Source of the DNA: Niveispirillum sp.
GTDB taxonomy: Bacteria; Pseudomonadota; Alphaproteobacteria; Azospirillales; Azospirillaceae
Direction: 5' to 3'
DNA length: 64,000 bases
NCBI RefSeq assembly: GCF_017996735.1
Contig: NZ_JAGOGJ010000002.1
Coordinates: 124,001 to 188,000, forward strand
This document shows, in pieces, positions 52,181-60,641 of the stretch. Every line of letters begins with the position of its first letter. The first letter of the stretch is position 1. The position numbers were made by a program, and so were the translations under genes. The notes under the pieces are model-generated. The model was not told the DNA's origin. It did no database searches and saw nothing but the letters and a program-made list of their open reading frames with translations.

Positions 52181-52660
52181 ATGGTCATGACCATTGAACA
52201 GCCGCGCAAGAGCAACTGGATTCCCTGGGTCTTCGTGGGCGCCATGCTGATCGTCATCGCCGTCAACGCCGTGATGGTGACCTATGCCATCAATTCCTAT
52301 TCGGGACTGGCGGTCGACAAGCCTTATGAACGCGGCGTGCATTACAATGACGTGCTGGCGGCCCAGAAGGGGCAGGACGCCCTGGGCTGGCGCGTGTCGG
52401 TCAATGTGGAGGCAGGGCAGCTTGTCATGCGCGTCCAGGACCGGGATGGCCAGCCGCTGAACCATATCGGCATCACGGGCCGCCTGGAACGGCCGGTCAG
52501 CAATGACGCGCCGCTGCCGCTGGGCATCACGGCCGTGGGCGACGGCCAGTATGTGGCCCGGCTGAACACGCCGCATCCCGGCCAGTGGGATGTGAAGGCG
52601 GCCCTGCGCCATGGCGACGACCAATATCTGCTGGTTCAGCGGATCATGGTGCCGAAATGA
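52181..52660 (+). CDS. ccoH: cbb3 oxidase assembly protein FixH/CcoH
   Basis: A 159-residue protein with one membrane helix (WIPWVFVGAMLIVIAVNAVM) preceded by a short charged tail, then a periplasmic domain with KPYERGVHYNDVLAAQ and GLGI-type beta strands, typical of FixH. It is needed for assembly or stability of the oxidase. ATG 52181 follows ccoG by three bases and the stop overlaps the ccoI start as ATGA. Confidence 0.93.
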   Translation: MVMTIEQPRKSNWIPWVFVGAMLIVIAVNAVMVTYAINSYSGLAVDKPYERGVHYNDVLAAQKGQDALGWRVSVNVEAGQLVMRVQDRDGQPLNHIGITGRLERPVSNDAPLPLGITAVGDGQYVARLNTPHPGQWDVKAALRHGDDQYLLVQRIMVPK

Positions 52661-55053
52661 CATCCGTCAAGGCCGGTGCCGCCAGGATCGTGACCGATCA
52701 CGGTTCATCCGTGGGATGTGCCCATTGCGGGCAGCCCGTGGCGGCGGGGGAGCGTTTCTGTGGAACGGCCTGCGCCGAGGCCCATGCCCTGATCCATGAT
52801 CTGGGCCTGGACGCCTATTATGCCCGGCGTGATGCCGCCGCCCCCACCCCGGCGGGGGAGGAGGAGGCGCCGCTGGACCTGTCGTCGGCGGTGGAGACGC
52901 TGCCCGACGGGTCGCATTGTTTGCGGCTGGTGGTGGATGGGGTGACCTGCGGGGCCTGTGTCTGGCTGATTGAAAGTGCCTTGCGCCGCGAGGCGGGTGT
53001 GACGGCGGCGCGGGTGAACCTGACGACGCGGCGCCTGTCGGTGACCTGGGCCGGCGGTGCGGAGGGCATGGCGGAAAGGCTGGCCGGCATCGTGCGCCGC
53101 CTGGGCTATCGCCCCGCCGTGGCGGGCATGGACGGGGCCGATGATCCGCAGAAACAGGCGGAAAAGGAACTGGTCCGCGCCATGGCGGTGGCCGGATTCG
53201 GCATGATGAACATCATGCTGCTGTCCGTTTCCGTCTGGTCCGGCCATGCCGGCAGCATGGGTGAGGCCACGCGCACCCTGATGCACTGGCTGTCGGCCCT
53301 GATCGCCATCCCCATCGTGGCCTATGCGGGAAGGCCCTTCTTCCGGTCGGCCATCAATGCCCTGAAGGCCGGGCGCACCAATATGGATGTGCCCATCTCC
53401 CTGGGTGTGACGCTGGCCACCAGCGTCAGCCTGTGGGAGACGGCGCGGCATGGGGAACATGCCTATTTCGACGGCGCCGTCATGCTGCTGTTCTTCCTGC
53501 TGGTCGGGCGGTTTCTGGATGCCCGCGCGCGGGGTCGGGCACGGAGCGCGGCCGAACATCTGCTGGCCCTGGGCCGCGCGCCCGTCATGATGCTGAACGA
53601 GGCCGGGGCCGCCGTGCCCACAGCCCCGGCGCAGGTGCCCGTCGGCGCGACGGTGCTGGTCGCGGCGGGGGAGCGGATCGGCGTGGATGGCACCGTGGCC
53701 GATGGCGTGTCGGACATCGATACATCGGTCGTTACGGGCGAAAGCCATCCGCAGCCCGCCCGCCCCGGCGACAGGCTGTTCGCCGGCATGGTCAACCTGT
53801 CGGCGCCGCTGCGCCTGACGGTGACGGCGCGGGGCGAGGGCACCCTGCTGGCCGAGATCGTGCGGTTGATGGAGGCGGCGGAACAGGGCCGCGCCCGGTT
53901 CGTGGCCCTGGCCGACCGGGTGGCCCGTTCCTATACGCCGGTGGTCCATACCGCCGCCCTGACCACCTTCCTGGTCTGGGTGCTGTGGGTGGGCATCGCC
54001 TGGCAGAGCGCGCTGTTCATCGCCGTCGCGGTGCTGATCATCACCTGTCCCTGCGCCCTGGCGCTGGCCGTGCCGGCGGTGCAGGTGGTGGCCACGGGCC
54101 GGCTGATGCGCGGCGGCATCCTGCTGAAATCCGCCACCGCGCTGGAACGGCTGGCCAAGGTCGATACGATCGTGTTCGACAAGACGGGCACGCTGACGCT
54201 GGGCCGGCCGGACCTGCTGCCCGATCCCGCCCGCGACATGGCCGATCTGAATCTGGCCGCCATGCTGGCGCGGGCCAGCCGTCACCCGCTGTCCCGCGCC
54301 ATCGTCCGCGCCGCCGGCCCCGGCCCCGTGGCCGACGGGGTGCGGGAGGTGCCGGGTGCCGGCCTGGAATGGCAGGGGCCGGAGGGGCTGGTACGGCTGG
54401 GCCGCCGGGGCTTTGTCGGACCGGTCAGCGTGCCGGGCGGCCTGATCGAAGGGCCGGAACTGTGGCTGTCCCGGCCGGGCCGGCAGCCGATCCGCTTCAC
54501 CTTCGCCGATGCGCCGCGCGCCGATGCGGTGGCCGTGGTGGCCGACCTGCGGCGCAAGGGATACCGCCTGGCCCTGATTTCCGGCGACCGCGAACCGGTG
54601 GTGGCCGCCATGGCGGCCCGCCTGGGCATCGAGGACTGGCGGGCCGGTGTGGACCCGGCGGGCAAGGCGGCGGCCCTGGCGGAAATGAAGGCCAAGGGGC
54701 GGCGCGTGCTGATGGTCGGCGACGGGCTGAACGATGCGGCGGCCCTGTCGGCGGCCGATGTCTCGGCCTCCCCCGGCAGTGCCGTGGACGTGGCGCAGAA
54801 TGCGGCCGATGCCGTGTTCCAGGGTGACAGGCTGGCGCCGCTGGCCGAATTGCTGGACGTGGCGCGCAAGGCCGACCGGCTGGTGCTGCAAAATCTGGGC
54901 TTTTCGCTTTTCTACAATCTCTGCGCGGTTCCCATCGCCATGCTGGGCCATGCCACACCGCTGATCGCGGCCCTGGCCATGTCCAGTTCGTCGCTGGTGG
55001 TGCTGGCCAATGCGCTGCGCCTGTCGCGCCGGGCGCCGGAGGGACGTCGATGA
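52657..55053 (+). CDS. ccoI: Copper-exporting P1B-type ATPase for oxidase assembly
   Basis: I choose ATG 52657 (MTSVKAGAARIVTDHGSSVG), overlapping the ccoH stop; this gives 798 residues. A cysteine-rich N-terminal segment (CAHCGQPV, later CGTAC) precedes a heavy-metal domain with VTCGACVWLIES. Eight membrane helices follow, with the ion-path CPC in ITCPCALALAVP, the phosphorylated Asp508 in DKTGTLTLG, the SRHPLSRAI HP motif and the hinge MVGDGLNDAAAL. This is the FixI/CcoI type of slow copper exporter delivering Cu to the periplasm for CuB loading. The ccoS start overlaps its stop. Confidence 0.97.
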   Translation: MTSVKAGAARIVTDHGSSVGCAHCGQPVAAGERFCGTACAEAHALIHDLGLDAYYARRDAAAPTPAGEEEAPLDLSSAVETLPDGSHCLRLVVDGVTCGACVWLIESALRREAGVTAARVNLTTRRLSVTWAGGAEGMAERLAGIVRRLGYRPAVAGMDGADDPQKQAEKELVRAMAVAGFGMMNIMLLSVSVWSGHAGSMGEATRTLMHWLSALIAIPIVAYAGRPFFRSAINALKAGRTNMDVPISLGVTLATSVSLWETARHGEHAYFDGAVMLLFFLLVGRFLDARARGRARSAAEHLLALGRAPVMMLNEAGAAVPTAPAQVPVGATVLVAAGERIGVDGTVADGVSDIDTSVVTGESHPQPARPGDRLFAGMVNLSAPLRLTVTARGEGTLLAEIVRLMEAAEQGRARFVALADRVARSYTPVVHTAALTTFLVWVLWVGIAWQSALFIAVAVLIITCPCALALAVPAVQVVATGRLMRGGILLKSATALERLAKVDTIVFDKTGTLTLGRPDLLPDPARDMADLNLAAMLARASRHPLSRAIVRAAGPGPVADGVREVPGAGLEWQGPEGLVRLGRRGFVGPVSVPGGLIEGPELWLSRPGRQPIRFTFADAPRADAVAVVADLRRKGYRLALISGDREPVVAAMAARLGIEDWRAGVDPAGKAAALAEMKAKGRRVLMVGDGLNDAAALSAADVSASPGSAVDVAQNAADAVFQGDRLAPLAELLDVARKADRLVLQNLGFSLFYNLCAVPIAMLGHATPLIAALAMSSSSLVVLANALRLSRRAPEGRR

Positions 55054-55241
55054 CCAGCCTTCTGTTCCTGATCCCCATCGCGCTGGGCATGGGCCTGATC
55101 GGCCTGGTGGCCTTTCTCTGGTCCGTGCGCAGCGGACAGTTCGAAGACCTGGACGGGGCGGGTGCCCGCGTCCTTTTCGATGACGGGCAGCCCCTGCCGC
55201 CGCCCGCCCCCCAACCTTCCAAGGAGAAACATCGTGACTAA
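55050..55241 (+). CDS. ccoS: cbb3 oxidase maturation protein CcoS
   Basis: A 63-residue protein in an ATGA overlap with ccoI. MTSLLFLIPIALGMGLIGLV forms the single membrane helix, followed by FLWSVRSGQFEDLDGAGAR, the hallmark W.....GQF.D....R of CcoS/FixS, and a proline-rich tail. It is needed for cofactor insertion into the oxidase. Confidence 0.95.
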   Translation: MTSLLFLIPIALGMGLIGLVAFLWSVRSGQFEDLDGAGARVLFDDGQPLPPPAPQPSKEKHRD

Positions 55242-55413
55242 TATTGTTCTGCGTCTTGTCGGCATCGCCCTGGGCTTTCTGGGCCTGTTCCTGGCCGCCG
55301 GTGCAAAGGACCCGGGCATGTTCCTGGGCGGTATGCTGTTCTGCCTTTTCGGCGTGGCGCTGAACTTCTGGCTGATTGCCCAGGACTACCCGCATCACCA
55401 CCAGAGCGCGTAA
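55234..55413 (+). CDS. Small two-helix membrane protein at the end of the cco cluster
   Basis: A 59-residue protein starting at GTG 55234, seven bases after AAGGAG and overlapping the ccoS end by 8 bp in another frame. MTNIVLRLVGIALGFLGLFL forms the first helix, and MFLGGMLFCLFGVALNFWLI the second, ending with a histidine-rich YPHHHQSA tail. I do not recognise a named family. The ribosome site, overlap and terminator-like hairpin right after it make it a genuine last gene of ccoGHIS. The His tail could bind copper; that is speculation. Confidence 0.75.
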   Translation: MTNIVLRLVGIALGFLGLFLAAGAKDPGMFLGGMLFCLFGVALNFWLIAQDYPHHHQSA

Positions 55414-55419
55414 AGACAA

Positions 55420-55444
55420 GCCGGGGGCGGATGCCGCCCCCGGC
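55420..55444 (+). terminator. Terminator-like hairpin after the cco assembly operon
   Basis: GCCGGGGGCGG (55420-55430) and CCGCCCCCGGC (55434-55444) form a perfect 11-bp stem with a 3-base loop, six bases after the last stop. No T-tract follows, so termination may be partial or Rho-assisted. Confidence 0.65.
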
Positions 55445-55514
55445 ATCCGTGCTTCAGGTCATTGCCCCTTGAAGGCCAAGTTTTTATTTACGCGGCCATT
55501 TCCCGCTTCATGCA

Positions 55515-56222
55515 ATGTCCGGAATCAGTGTAAAGGAGTCCCTATCCATCAGTTTCGGCATGTCGGGCAACATGGACGGGCATTTGATCGGAAGTGACAG
55601 GGTCTGCTGGCCGGACATGCTGCGCATGGTCCGTGGCACAAGGTTCTGGACACTTACCCAGATGGCCGCCCAGTTGAAGGTGTCGCCCGCCGCCTTGCGA
55701 AGCTGGGAATCCGGTTATGATGTGCCCGACCCGGCGGCGCAGCGTCTGGTTCGCGATCTTCTGGACACCCCCGTGGGGGAGGCGCAGTTGACGGCGATCA
55801 TCCGGGGCAGCACGGCCTGTCGTTACCTGTTCCGGGCCGACCGGTCGCCGCAGGTCGGCAAGCCCAGCCGCATCCTGGAATTGAGCGACGCGATGGTGGC
55901 CGAGCAGCCGTTCGGCCGGGATGTCTTCTTTGCACCGCGCACGCCGCAGCACGTTGAGTTGACGGCGGAATCCGATGCCGTCCTGAACAGCCAGGGCAAT
56001 TTTTATGGGGGTGAGATGGTGATGGCCACCATGCGCCTGATCTGGCTGCAATATGTACAGGGGGGCATGACCGTGCGCCACGCCCTGACCCGCTGGGTGC
56101 CGATGCGCCTGCCCGACGGCACCCCCGTCTGTCTTTATGAACGCCGCACCGTAACGCCCTCGGCCTATCTGGCCCTGCCGGCCCAGCCCATCTTCACGCC
56201 GCTGGATGGGCTGGTCGGCTGA
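55515..56222 (+). CDS. XRE-like helix-turn-helix protein with unknown C-terminal domain
   Basis: A 235-residue protein. The helix-turn-helix (LTQMAAQLKVSPAALRSWES, about residues 47-67) is of the type that reads as a simple Cro/XRE or MerR-like fold. Residues about 105-230 form a possible PAS/sensor-like domain (ILELSDAMVAEQPF, YGGEMVMATMRLIWL, CLYERRTVTPS) that I cannot assign. The start is uncertain: ATG 55515, 55560 and 55572 are all in frame and none has a good ribosome site at normal spacing (an AAAGGAG lies near 55531). It precedes the orphan ParB gene by about 90 bp and may be cotranscribed with it. Confidence 0.7.
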   Translation: MSGISVKESLSISFGMSGNMDGHLIGSDRVCWPDMLRMVRGTRFWTLTQMAAQLKVSPAALRSWESGYDVPDPAAQRLVRDLLDTPVGEAQLTAIIRGSTACRYLFRADRSPQVGKPSRILELSDAMVAEQPFGRDVFFAPRTPQHVELTAESDAVLNSQGNFYGGEMVMATMRLIWLQYVQGGMTVRHALTRWVPMRLPDGTPVCLYERRTVTPSAYLALPAQPIFTPLDGLVG

Positions 56223-56311
56223 AGGCCACCCTGTCAGCGCCCGCATTGACGCGCCGGGGCGATTGATCTAATGCCAGGGCATGTCCACCAACGGACCCGC
56301 CAGCCGTGCAG

Positions 56312-57124
56312 ATGAACCCGCCGATCCAGGCCGACAGCGACGATTCCCAGGCGCCCCGCATCCTGACCCTGGCCCTGCAACGGCTGCGGCCGCGGCCCGA
56401 TCAGCCGCGCCGGCATTTCGACCTGGATTCGCTGGACGAACTGGCGGCCAGCATGGCGCGGGTGGGTGTGCTGCACCCGCTGCTGGTACGCCCCGCCGTG
56501 GACGAGGAGGGGATGTACGAGATCGTGTCGGGCGAACGGCGCTGGCGGGCGGCCAGGCGCCTGGACTGGGACTGGCTGCCGGCCCTGGTCACCCGTGGCG
56601 ATGTGGACGAGATCGCCCTGATCGAGAATTTACAGCGTCAGGACCTGAACGCGCTGGAAGAGGCGGCGGCGCTGCAGCGGCTGATGGACAAGCATCATTA
56701 TACCCAGGATGCGCTGGGCCGGGCCATCGGGCGCACCCAGGGGCAGATCAGCTCCACCCTGCGCCTCCTGAGCCTGCATCCCGATATCCTGGACCTCTAT
56801 CCGCAACATGAGCGGCAGGTGTCGCGATCCATGCTGGTGGAACTGGCCACGATCGACGATCCCGACCGGCAGATGGCCCTGTGGGACCGCGCCTGCCAGG
56901 GTTCGCTCACCGTGCGCGCGATCCGGGCGGAAAAGGCGGCGCAGGGCCCGGCCAATGACCCGACGGCGGGACTGTCCACCGATAAGGTGACCGTGGCGCT
57001 GCGCCATGTGGACAGGACCGTGACGGCGCTTGAACAACTGCGCGTGGGGCCGGCCGGCCTGACCGACGGGCAGCGCGCCCATCTGGCGGCCCTGTCCCGG
57101 CGGATCGCGGCGCTGATCGGGTGA
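56312..57124 (+). CDS. Orphan ParB-family CTPase/DNA-binding protein
   Basis: A 270-residue protein from ATG 56312 (GTG 56306 is a two-codon longer alternative). The ParB N-terminal domain is complete: LRPRPDQPRRHFD, the CTP-site motifs GERRWRAARRL and ENLQRQDLNALEEA. The helix-turn-helix domain follows (YTQDALGRAIGRTQGQISST) and a C-terminal dimerisation part. No parA is beside it, unlike chromosomal parAB, so it is a solitary ParB-like protein; such proteins can act as DNA-sliding clamps or regulators. A perfect palindrome with a CACGTG core lies 15 bp after its stop. Confidence 0.9.
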   Translation: MNPPIQADSDDSQAPRILTLALQRLRPRPDQPRRHFDLDSLDELAASMARVGVLHPLLVRPAVDEEGMYEIVSGERRWRAARRLDWDWLPALVTRGDVDEIALIENLQRQDLNALEEAAALQRLMDKHHYTQDALGRAIGRTQGQISSTLRLLSLHPDILDLYPQHERQVSRSMLVELATIDDPDRQMALWDRACQGSLTVRAIRAEKAAQGPANDPTAGLSTDKVTVALRHVDRTVTALEQLRVGPAGLTDGQRAHLAALSRRIAALIG

Positions 57125-57138
57125 GTTGGGGTTGACGG

Positions 57139-57150
57139 CACCACGTGGTG
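57139..57150. promoter_or_regulatory. CACGTG-centred palindrome after parB-like gene
   Basis: CACCACGTGGTG is a perfect 12-bp palindrome. Canonical parS is TGTTNCACGTGAAACA; only the CACGTG core is shared, so this is not a standard parS, but it is a plausible site for a divergent ParB or for a regulator of the next gene. Confidence 0.35.
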
Positions 57151-57273
57151 GAGGCCGGTCCACGATGGGGACCGAAATTTCGCGCTGCGATATTGCATGG
57201 ATACCCGTCGCAATGAATAATCGTTCTACCGCCGGGGAAATCATCCCCGCGCGGCCATGGGGCGGAGGCGTGC

Positions 57274-57783
57274 ATGCGGCATGTGCGGGCGGCCCTGGCG
57301 CTGTTTCGTGGACGGGCAGAGGATCTGCCCCCCGTTTTCGACGCGGCCTGCCGGGACATTGTCGAGGATCTGGGCGTCAGCAGTGGCAGCGTCTGGTTTT
57401 TCGATGATGACGGGGCCGCCATCGAATGCGCCGCCCTGCATGACAGCCGCGATGCCCATCTGCCGCGCGGCGCCCGGCTGAACGATGCCGATGCTGGCGC
57501 GTATTTCAAGGCCTTACGCCAGGAACGGCGCATCGTGGCCGAGGATGCCCTGACCCATCCGGCCACATCCTGCCTGCACGATTATCTGACGCGGCGCGAT
57601 GTGCGGTCATTGCTGGACCATGTCGTCTCCACCCATGGCAAGGCGGTCGCCGTGATGTGCTGTGAACAGGGCGGGCGGATGCGGCGATGGTCGGAGCAGG
57701 ACGAAGCCTATCTGCGGCAGATGTGCATCCTGCTGGGTGTCGCCTTCGATCTGCATTGCGAGGCGCGGCGGGCGGGCGCATGA
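57274..57783 (+). CDS. GAF-domain protein
   Basis: A 169-residue single-domain protein. After a short helix (RHVRAALALFRGRAEDL) the GAF fold runs over nearly the whole length: VSSGSVWFFDDDGAAIEC, ERRIVAEDALTHPATS, HGKAVAVMCCEQGG and WSEQDEAYLRQMC, close to the usual GAF strands and helices. GAF domains bind small ligands such as cyclic nucleotides, haem or bilins; no output domain is attached. It follows the orphan ParB by 149 bp and could sense a signal for a partner protein. Confidence 0.82.
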   Translation: MRHVRAALALFRGRAEDLPPVFDAACRDIVEDLGVSSGSVWFFDDDGAAIECAALHDSRDAHLPRGARLNDADAGAYFKALRQERRIVAEDALTHPATSCLHDYLTRRDVRSLLDHVVSTHGKAVAVMCCEQGGRMRRWSEQDEAYLRQMCILLGVAFDLHCEARRAGA

Positions 57784-57842
57784 GGCGTTAACGCGCCCGT
57801 CATGTTGCGGCGCACAAATTACATAATGGTTTCAAGCCTCTG

Positions 57843-57868
57843 GACCAAGGTCGAAGCGACCAAGGTCG
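57843..57868 (+). promoter_or_regulatory. 15-bp-period direct repeat upstream of MHS transporter
   Basis: GACCAAGGTCG occurs at 57843-57853 and again at 57858-57868. Each half also has internal symmetry (GACC/GGTC). The site is about 140 bp before the transporter start, where an activator could bind two monomers on nearly the same DNA face. Confidence 0.45.
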
Positions 57869-58007
57869 GGGCTGTGTTAACCTTCCGTCTGTCCCATCGT
57901 GACAGCCTCAAGACCGACCCGGAAGCCCAATAACGGGCCGCCGGTATGGCGGCCATAATAGCCGGGGCCGGTCCGTCTGATGCTGACGTGCGAAAAAGGG
58001 AGGGCAC

Positions 58008-59726
58008 ATGGCTAATGTGGCAGCGGCCGGGGCGGAACCAGCTCCGATGACCAAGGAAGAGAAGAAGGTGATCTTCGCCTCTTCCCTGGGCACCGTGTTC
58101 GAATGGTATGACTTCTACCTGTACGGCTCGCTTGCGGCCGTCATCGCCAAGCAATTCTTCTCCGGCGTGAACGAGACGGCGGCGATGATCTTCGCGCTGC
58201 TGGCCTTTGCCGCCGGTTTCTTCGTGCGTCCGTTCGGTGCGCTGGTGTTCGGCCGGCTGGGCGACCTGATCGGCCGCAAATACACCTTCCTGGTCACCAT
58301 CCTGATCATGGGTGCCTCGACCTTCGTCGTCGGTATCCTGCCCAATTATGCCACCATCGGCATCGCCGCCCCCATCATCCTGATCGGTCTGCGCATGCTG
58401 CAGGGTCTGGCGCTGGGCGGTGAGTATGGCGGTGCCGCCACCTATGTGGCGGAACATGCCCCGCATGGACGGCGCGGCAATTACACCTCCTGGATCCAGA
58501 CCACGGCGACGCTGGGCCTGTTCCTGTCGCTGCTGATCATCCTGGCCTGCCGCTCCTCCATGTCGGTGGAGGATTTCGAGAGCTGGGGCTGGCGTATCCC
58601 GTTCCTGATCTCCATCGTGCTGCTGGGCATTTCCGTCTGGATCCGCCTGATGCTGAATGAAAGCCCGGCCTTCAAGAAGATGAAGGAAGAGGGCAAGCAT
58701 TCCAAGGCGCCGCTGACCGAAGCCTTCGGCAACTGGAAGAACCTGAAGATCGTGATCCTGGCCCTGGTCGGTCTGGTCGCGGGTCAGGCCGTGGTCTGGT
58801 ACACGGGTCAGTTCTATGCCCTGTTCTTCCTGACCTCGACGCTGAAGGTCGATGCCTATACGGCCAATATCCTGATCGCCGTGGCGCTGGCGCTGGGCAC
58901 CCCGTTCTTCGTGATCTTCGGCACCCTGGCCGACAAGATCGGCCGCAAGCCCATCATCATGGCCGGTCTGGCCCTGGCCATCGTCACCTATTTCCCCATC
59001 TTCAAGGGCATCACCCACTTCGCCAATCCGGAGCTGGAACAGGCCGTTGCGACTTCGCCCGTCGTCGTGATCGCCGATCCGGCAAGCTGCTCCTTCCAGT
59101 TCAACCCCGTCGGCACCTCCAAATTCACCAGCTCCTGCGATATCGCCAAATCGGCGCTGGTGAAGAAGGGTATCCCTTATTCCAACGAAGTGGCCCCCGC
59201 CGGCACCCTGGCCGTGATCAAGGTCGGCGAGACCGTGATCTCCGCCTATGATGGCTCCGGCATGGCTGCCAAGACCGAGGTTTCGCTGCATGGCCCGGCC
59301 CATAGCAGTGCCGCCCCGGCCGATCCGAAGACCGCCGCCGCCGAGTTCGACAAGTCCCTGGGCGACGCGCTGAAGGCCGCGGGTTATCCTGCCAAGGCCA
59401 ATCCGGACAAGATCAACAAGCCGATGGTTGTCGCCCTGCTGACCATCCTGGTGATCTATGTGACGCTGGTCTATGGCCCCATCGCCGCCATGCTGGTGGA
59501 GATGTTCCCGACCCGCATCCGCTACACCTCCATGTCGCTGCCCTACCACATCGGCAATGGCTGGTTCGGCGGGTTCCTGCCGGCCACCAGCCTGGCCATC
59601 GTGGCGGCCACCGGCGACATCTATTCCGGTCTCTGGTACCCGATCATCGTTGCGGCCGGCACGCTGGTCATCGGCCTGCTGTTCGTGAAGGAGACCAAGG
59701 ACGTGGACATCTACGCCGACGATTGA
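58008..59726 (+). CDS. MHS-family MFS transporter with large central insertion
   Basis: A 572-residue transporter preceded by AAAGGGAGGGC. It has the metabolite:H+ symporter signatures: SSLGTVFEWYDFYLYG at the N-terminus, RPFGALVFGRLGDLIGRKY after helix 2, LQGLALGGEYGGAATY and FPTRIRYTSMSLPYH near the end. Between helices 9 and 10 (residues about 340-470) lies a soluble insertion with two cysteines (DPASCSFQF, TSSCDIAK), making it about 130 residues longer than ProP/ShiA. Family substrates include proline, betaine, shikimate and dicarboxylates; the substrate here is unknown. A strong terminator follows at 59765. Confidence 0.92.
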   Translation: MANVAAAGAEPAPMTKEEKKVIFASSLGTVFEWYDFYLYGSLAAVIAKQFFSGVNETAAMIFALLAFAAGFFVRPFGALVFGRLGDLIGRKYTFLVTILIMGASTFVVGILPNYATIGIAAPIILIGLRMLQGLALGGEYGGAATYVAEHAPHGRRGNYTSWIQTTATLGLFLSLLIILACRSSMSVEDFESWGWRIPFLISIVLLGISVWIRLMLNESPAFKKMKEEGKHSKAPLTEAFGNWKNLKIVILALVGLVAGQAVVWYTGQFYALFFLTSTLKVDAYTANILIAVALALGTPFFVIFGTLADKIGRKPIIMAGLALAIVTYFPIFKGITHFANPELEQAVATSPVVVIADPASCSFQFNPVGTSKFTSSCDIAKSALVKKGIPYSNEVAPAGTLAVIKVGETVISAYDGSGMAAKTEVSLHGPAHSSAAPADPKTAAAEFDKSLGDALKAAGYPAKANPDKINKPMVVALLTILVIYVTLVYGPIAAMLVEMFPTRIRYTSMSLPYHIGNGWFGGFLPATSLAIVAATGDIYSGLWYPIIVAAGTLVIGLLFVKETKDVDIYADD

Positions 59727-59764
59727 TGTCCGGCGCGGGTCTGTCGATTTCCCCCTAAAAACTT

Positions 59765-59801
59765 GGCGGGTGGTGAAAACCATCCGCCATATTCTTTTTT
59801 T
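59765..59801 (+). terminator. Rho-independent terminator after the MHS transporter
   Basis: GGCGGGTGGT (59765-59774) and ACCATCCGCC (59779-59788) form a 10-bp stem with one G-T pair and a GAAA tetraloop, followed by ATATTC and a run of seven T. Confidence 0.92.
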
Positions 59802-59905
59802 GTGAATTGTGTGCTTGCGTCCGTGTCCGGATGCGCATTCAATCCTTCTTTCCAAGAAAGCGGCGGAACAGCCGCGGGCATGAACGGTCGGGAGGGGCGA
59901 AGGGA

Positions 59906-60571
59906 ATGTCGATCCGGGTTCTGGTGGCCGACGATCATCCGTTGATGCGTGCCGCCCTGTGCCAGTCGGTGGTGGGCGCCATGCCCGACCTCGGCACCGT
60001 GGAGGCCGCCTGTTTCGCCGATGTCGAAGCGGCGCTGCGGCGCGAACCGGGCATCGACGCCATCCTTCTGGATTTGCACATGCCGGGCATGAACGGGCTG
60101 ATCGGCCTGGCCCTGTTGCGCAACGAACATCCGACCATCCCCATCATCGTGGTGTCGGCATCGGAAGATGCGGCCACCATCCATCGTGCCATGGAATATG
60201 GGGCGGCGGGCTTTGTGCCGAAATCCGCCCCCATCACCCATATCGGCGACGCCATCCGCGCCGTTCTGGACGGGGCCGTCTGGCTGCCCACGGCCGGCAC
60301 GTCGGCCGGTACTGTTGCCCCGGCACCCGATGCCGATATGGCCGCCCGCGTGGCCGGCCTGACGCCGCAGCAGTTGCGCGTGCTGGCCGGCATCGCCGAG
60401 GGCAAGCTGAACAAACAGATCGCCTATGAGATGGGCGTGGTGGAAACCACCGTTAAGGCCCATGTCACGGTCATTCTGCGCCGCCTGGGTGTCGTCAGCC
60501 GCACCCAGGCCGCCATCGTGGCATCCAGGCTGGCCCTGGCGCCGGTGGAGGCGCAGGCGGAGGCGTCGTAG
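59906..60571 (+). CDS. LuxR/NarL-type response regulator
   Basis: I choose ATG 59906 (MSIRVLVADDHPLMRAALCQ), after GGAGGGGCGAAGGG, giving 221 residues. The receiver domain has the acidic pair in VADDHP, phosphorylated Asp56 in ILLDLHMPGM, Ser in VVSASED and Lys in FVPKSAP. The LuxR-type helix-turn-helix follows (LTPQQLRVLAGIAEGKLNKQ, then MGVVETTVKAHVTVILRRLG). It should bind DNA when phosphorylated. No histidine kinase gene is adjacent, so the partner is elsewhere. Confidence 0.95.
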   Translation: MSIRVLVADDHPLMRAALCQSVVGAMPDLGTVEAACFADVEAALRREPGIDAILLDLHMPGMNGLIGLALLRNEHPTIPIIVVSASEDAATIHRAMEYGAAGFVPKSAPITHIGDAIRAVLDGAVWLPTAGTSAGTVAPAPDADMAARVAGLTPQQLRVLAGIAEGKLNKQIAYEMGVVETTVKAHVTVILRRLGVVSRTQAAIVASRLALAPVEAQAEAS

Positions 60572-60596
60572 GTCAGGTCGAGGCGAATGCCTCACC

Positions 60597-60629
60597 CTGA
60601 CAGCAGGGCTTTCAATTCCCTGCTGTCAG
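60597..60629. terminator. Bidirectional stem-loop between convergent genes
   Basis: CTGACAGCAGGG (60597-60608) and CCCTGCTGTCAG (60618-60629) form a perfect 12-bp stem with a 9-base loop, between the convergent response-regulator and permease genes. No T-tract is seen. Confidence 0.75.
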
Positions 60630-60641
60630 CGACGCGAACCC

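Noticed and set aside
57139..57150. parS site next to the ParB-like gene
   Set aside because: Only the CACGTG core matches; the flanking TGTT and AACA of parS are absent. Kept as an unassigned palindrome.
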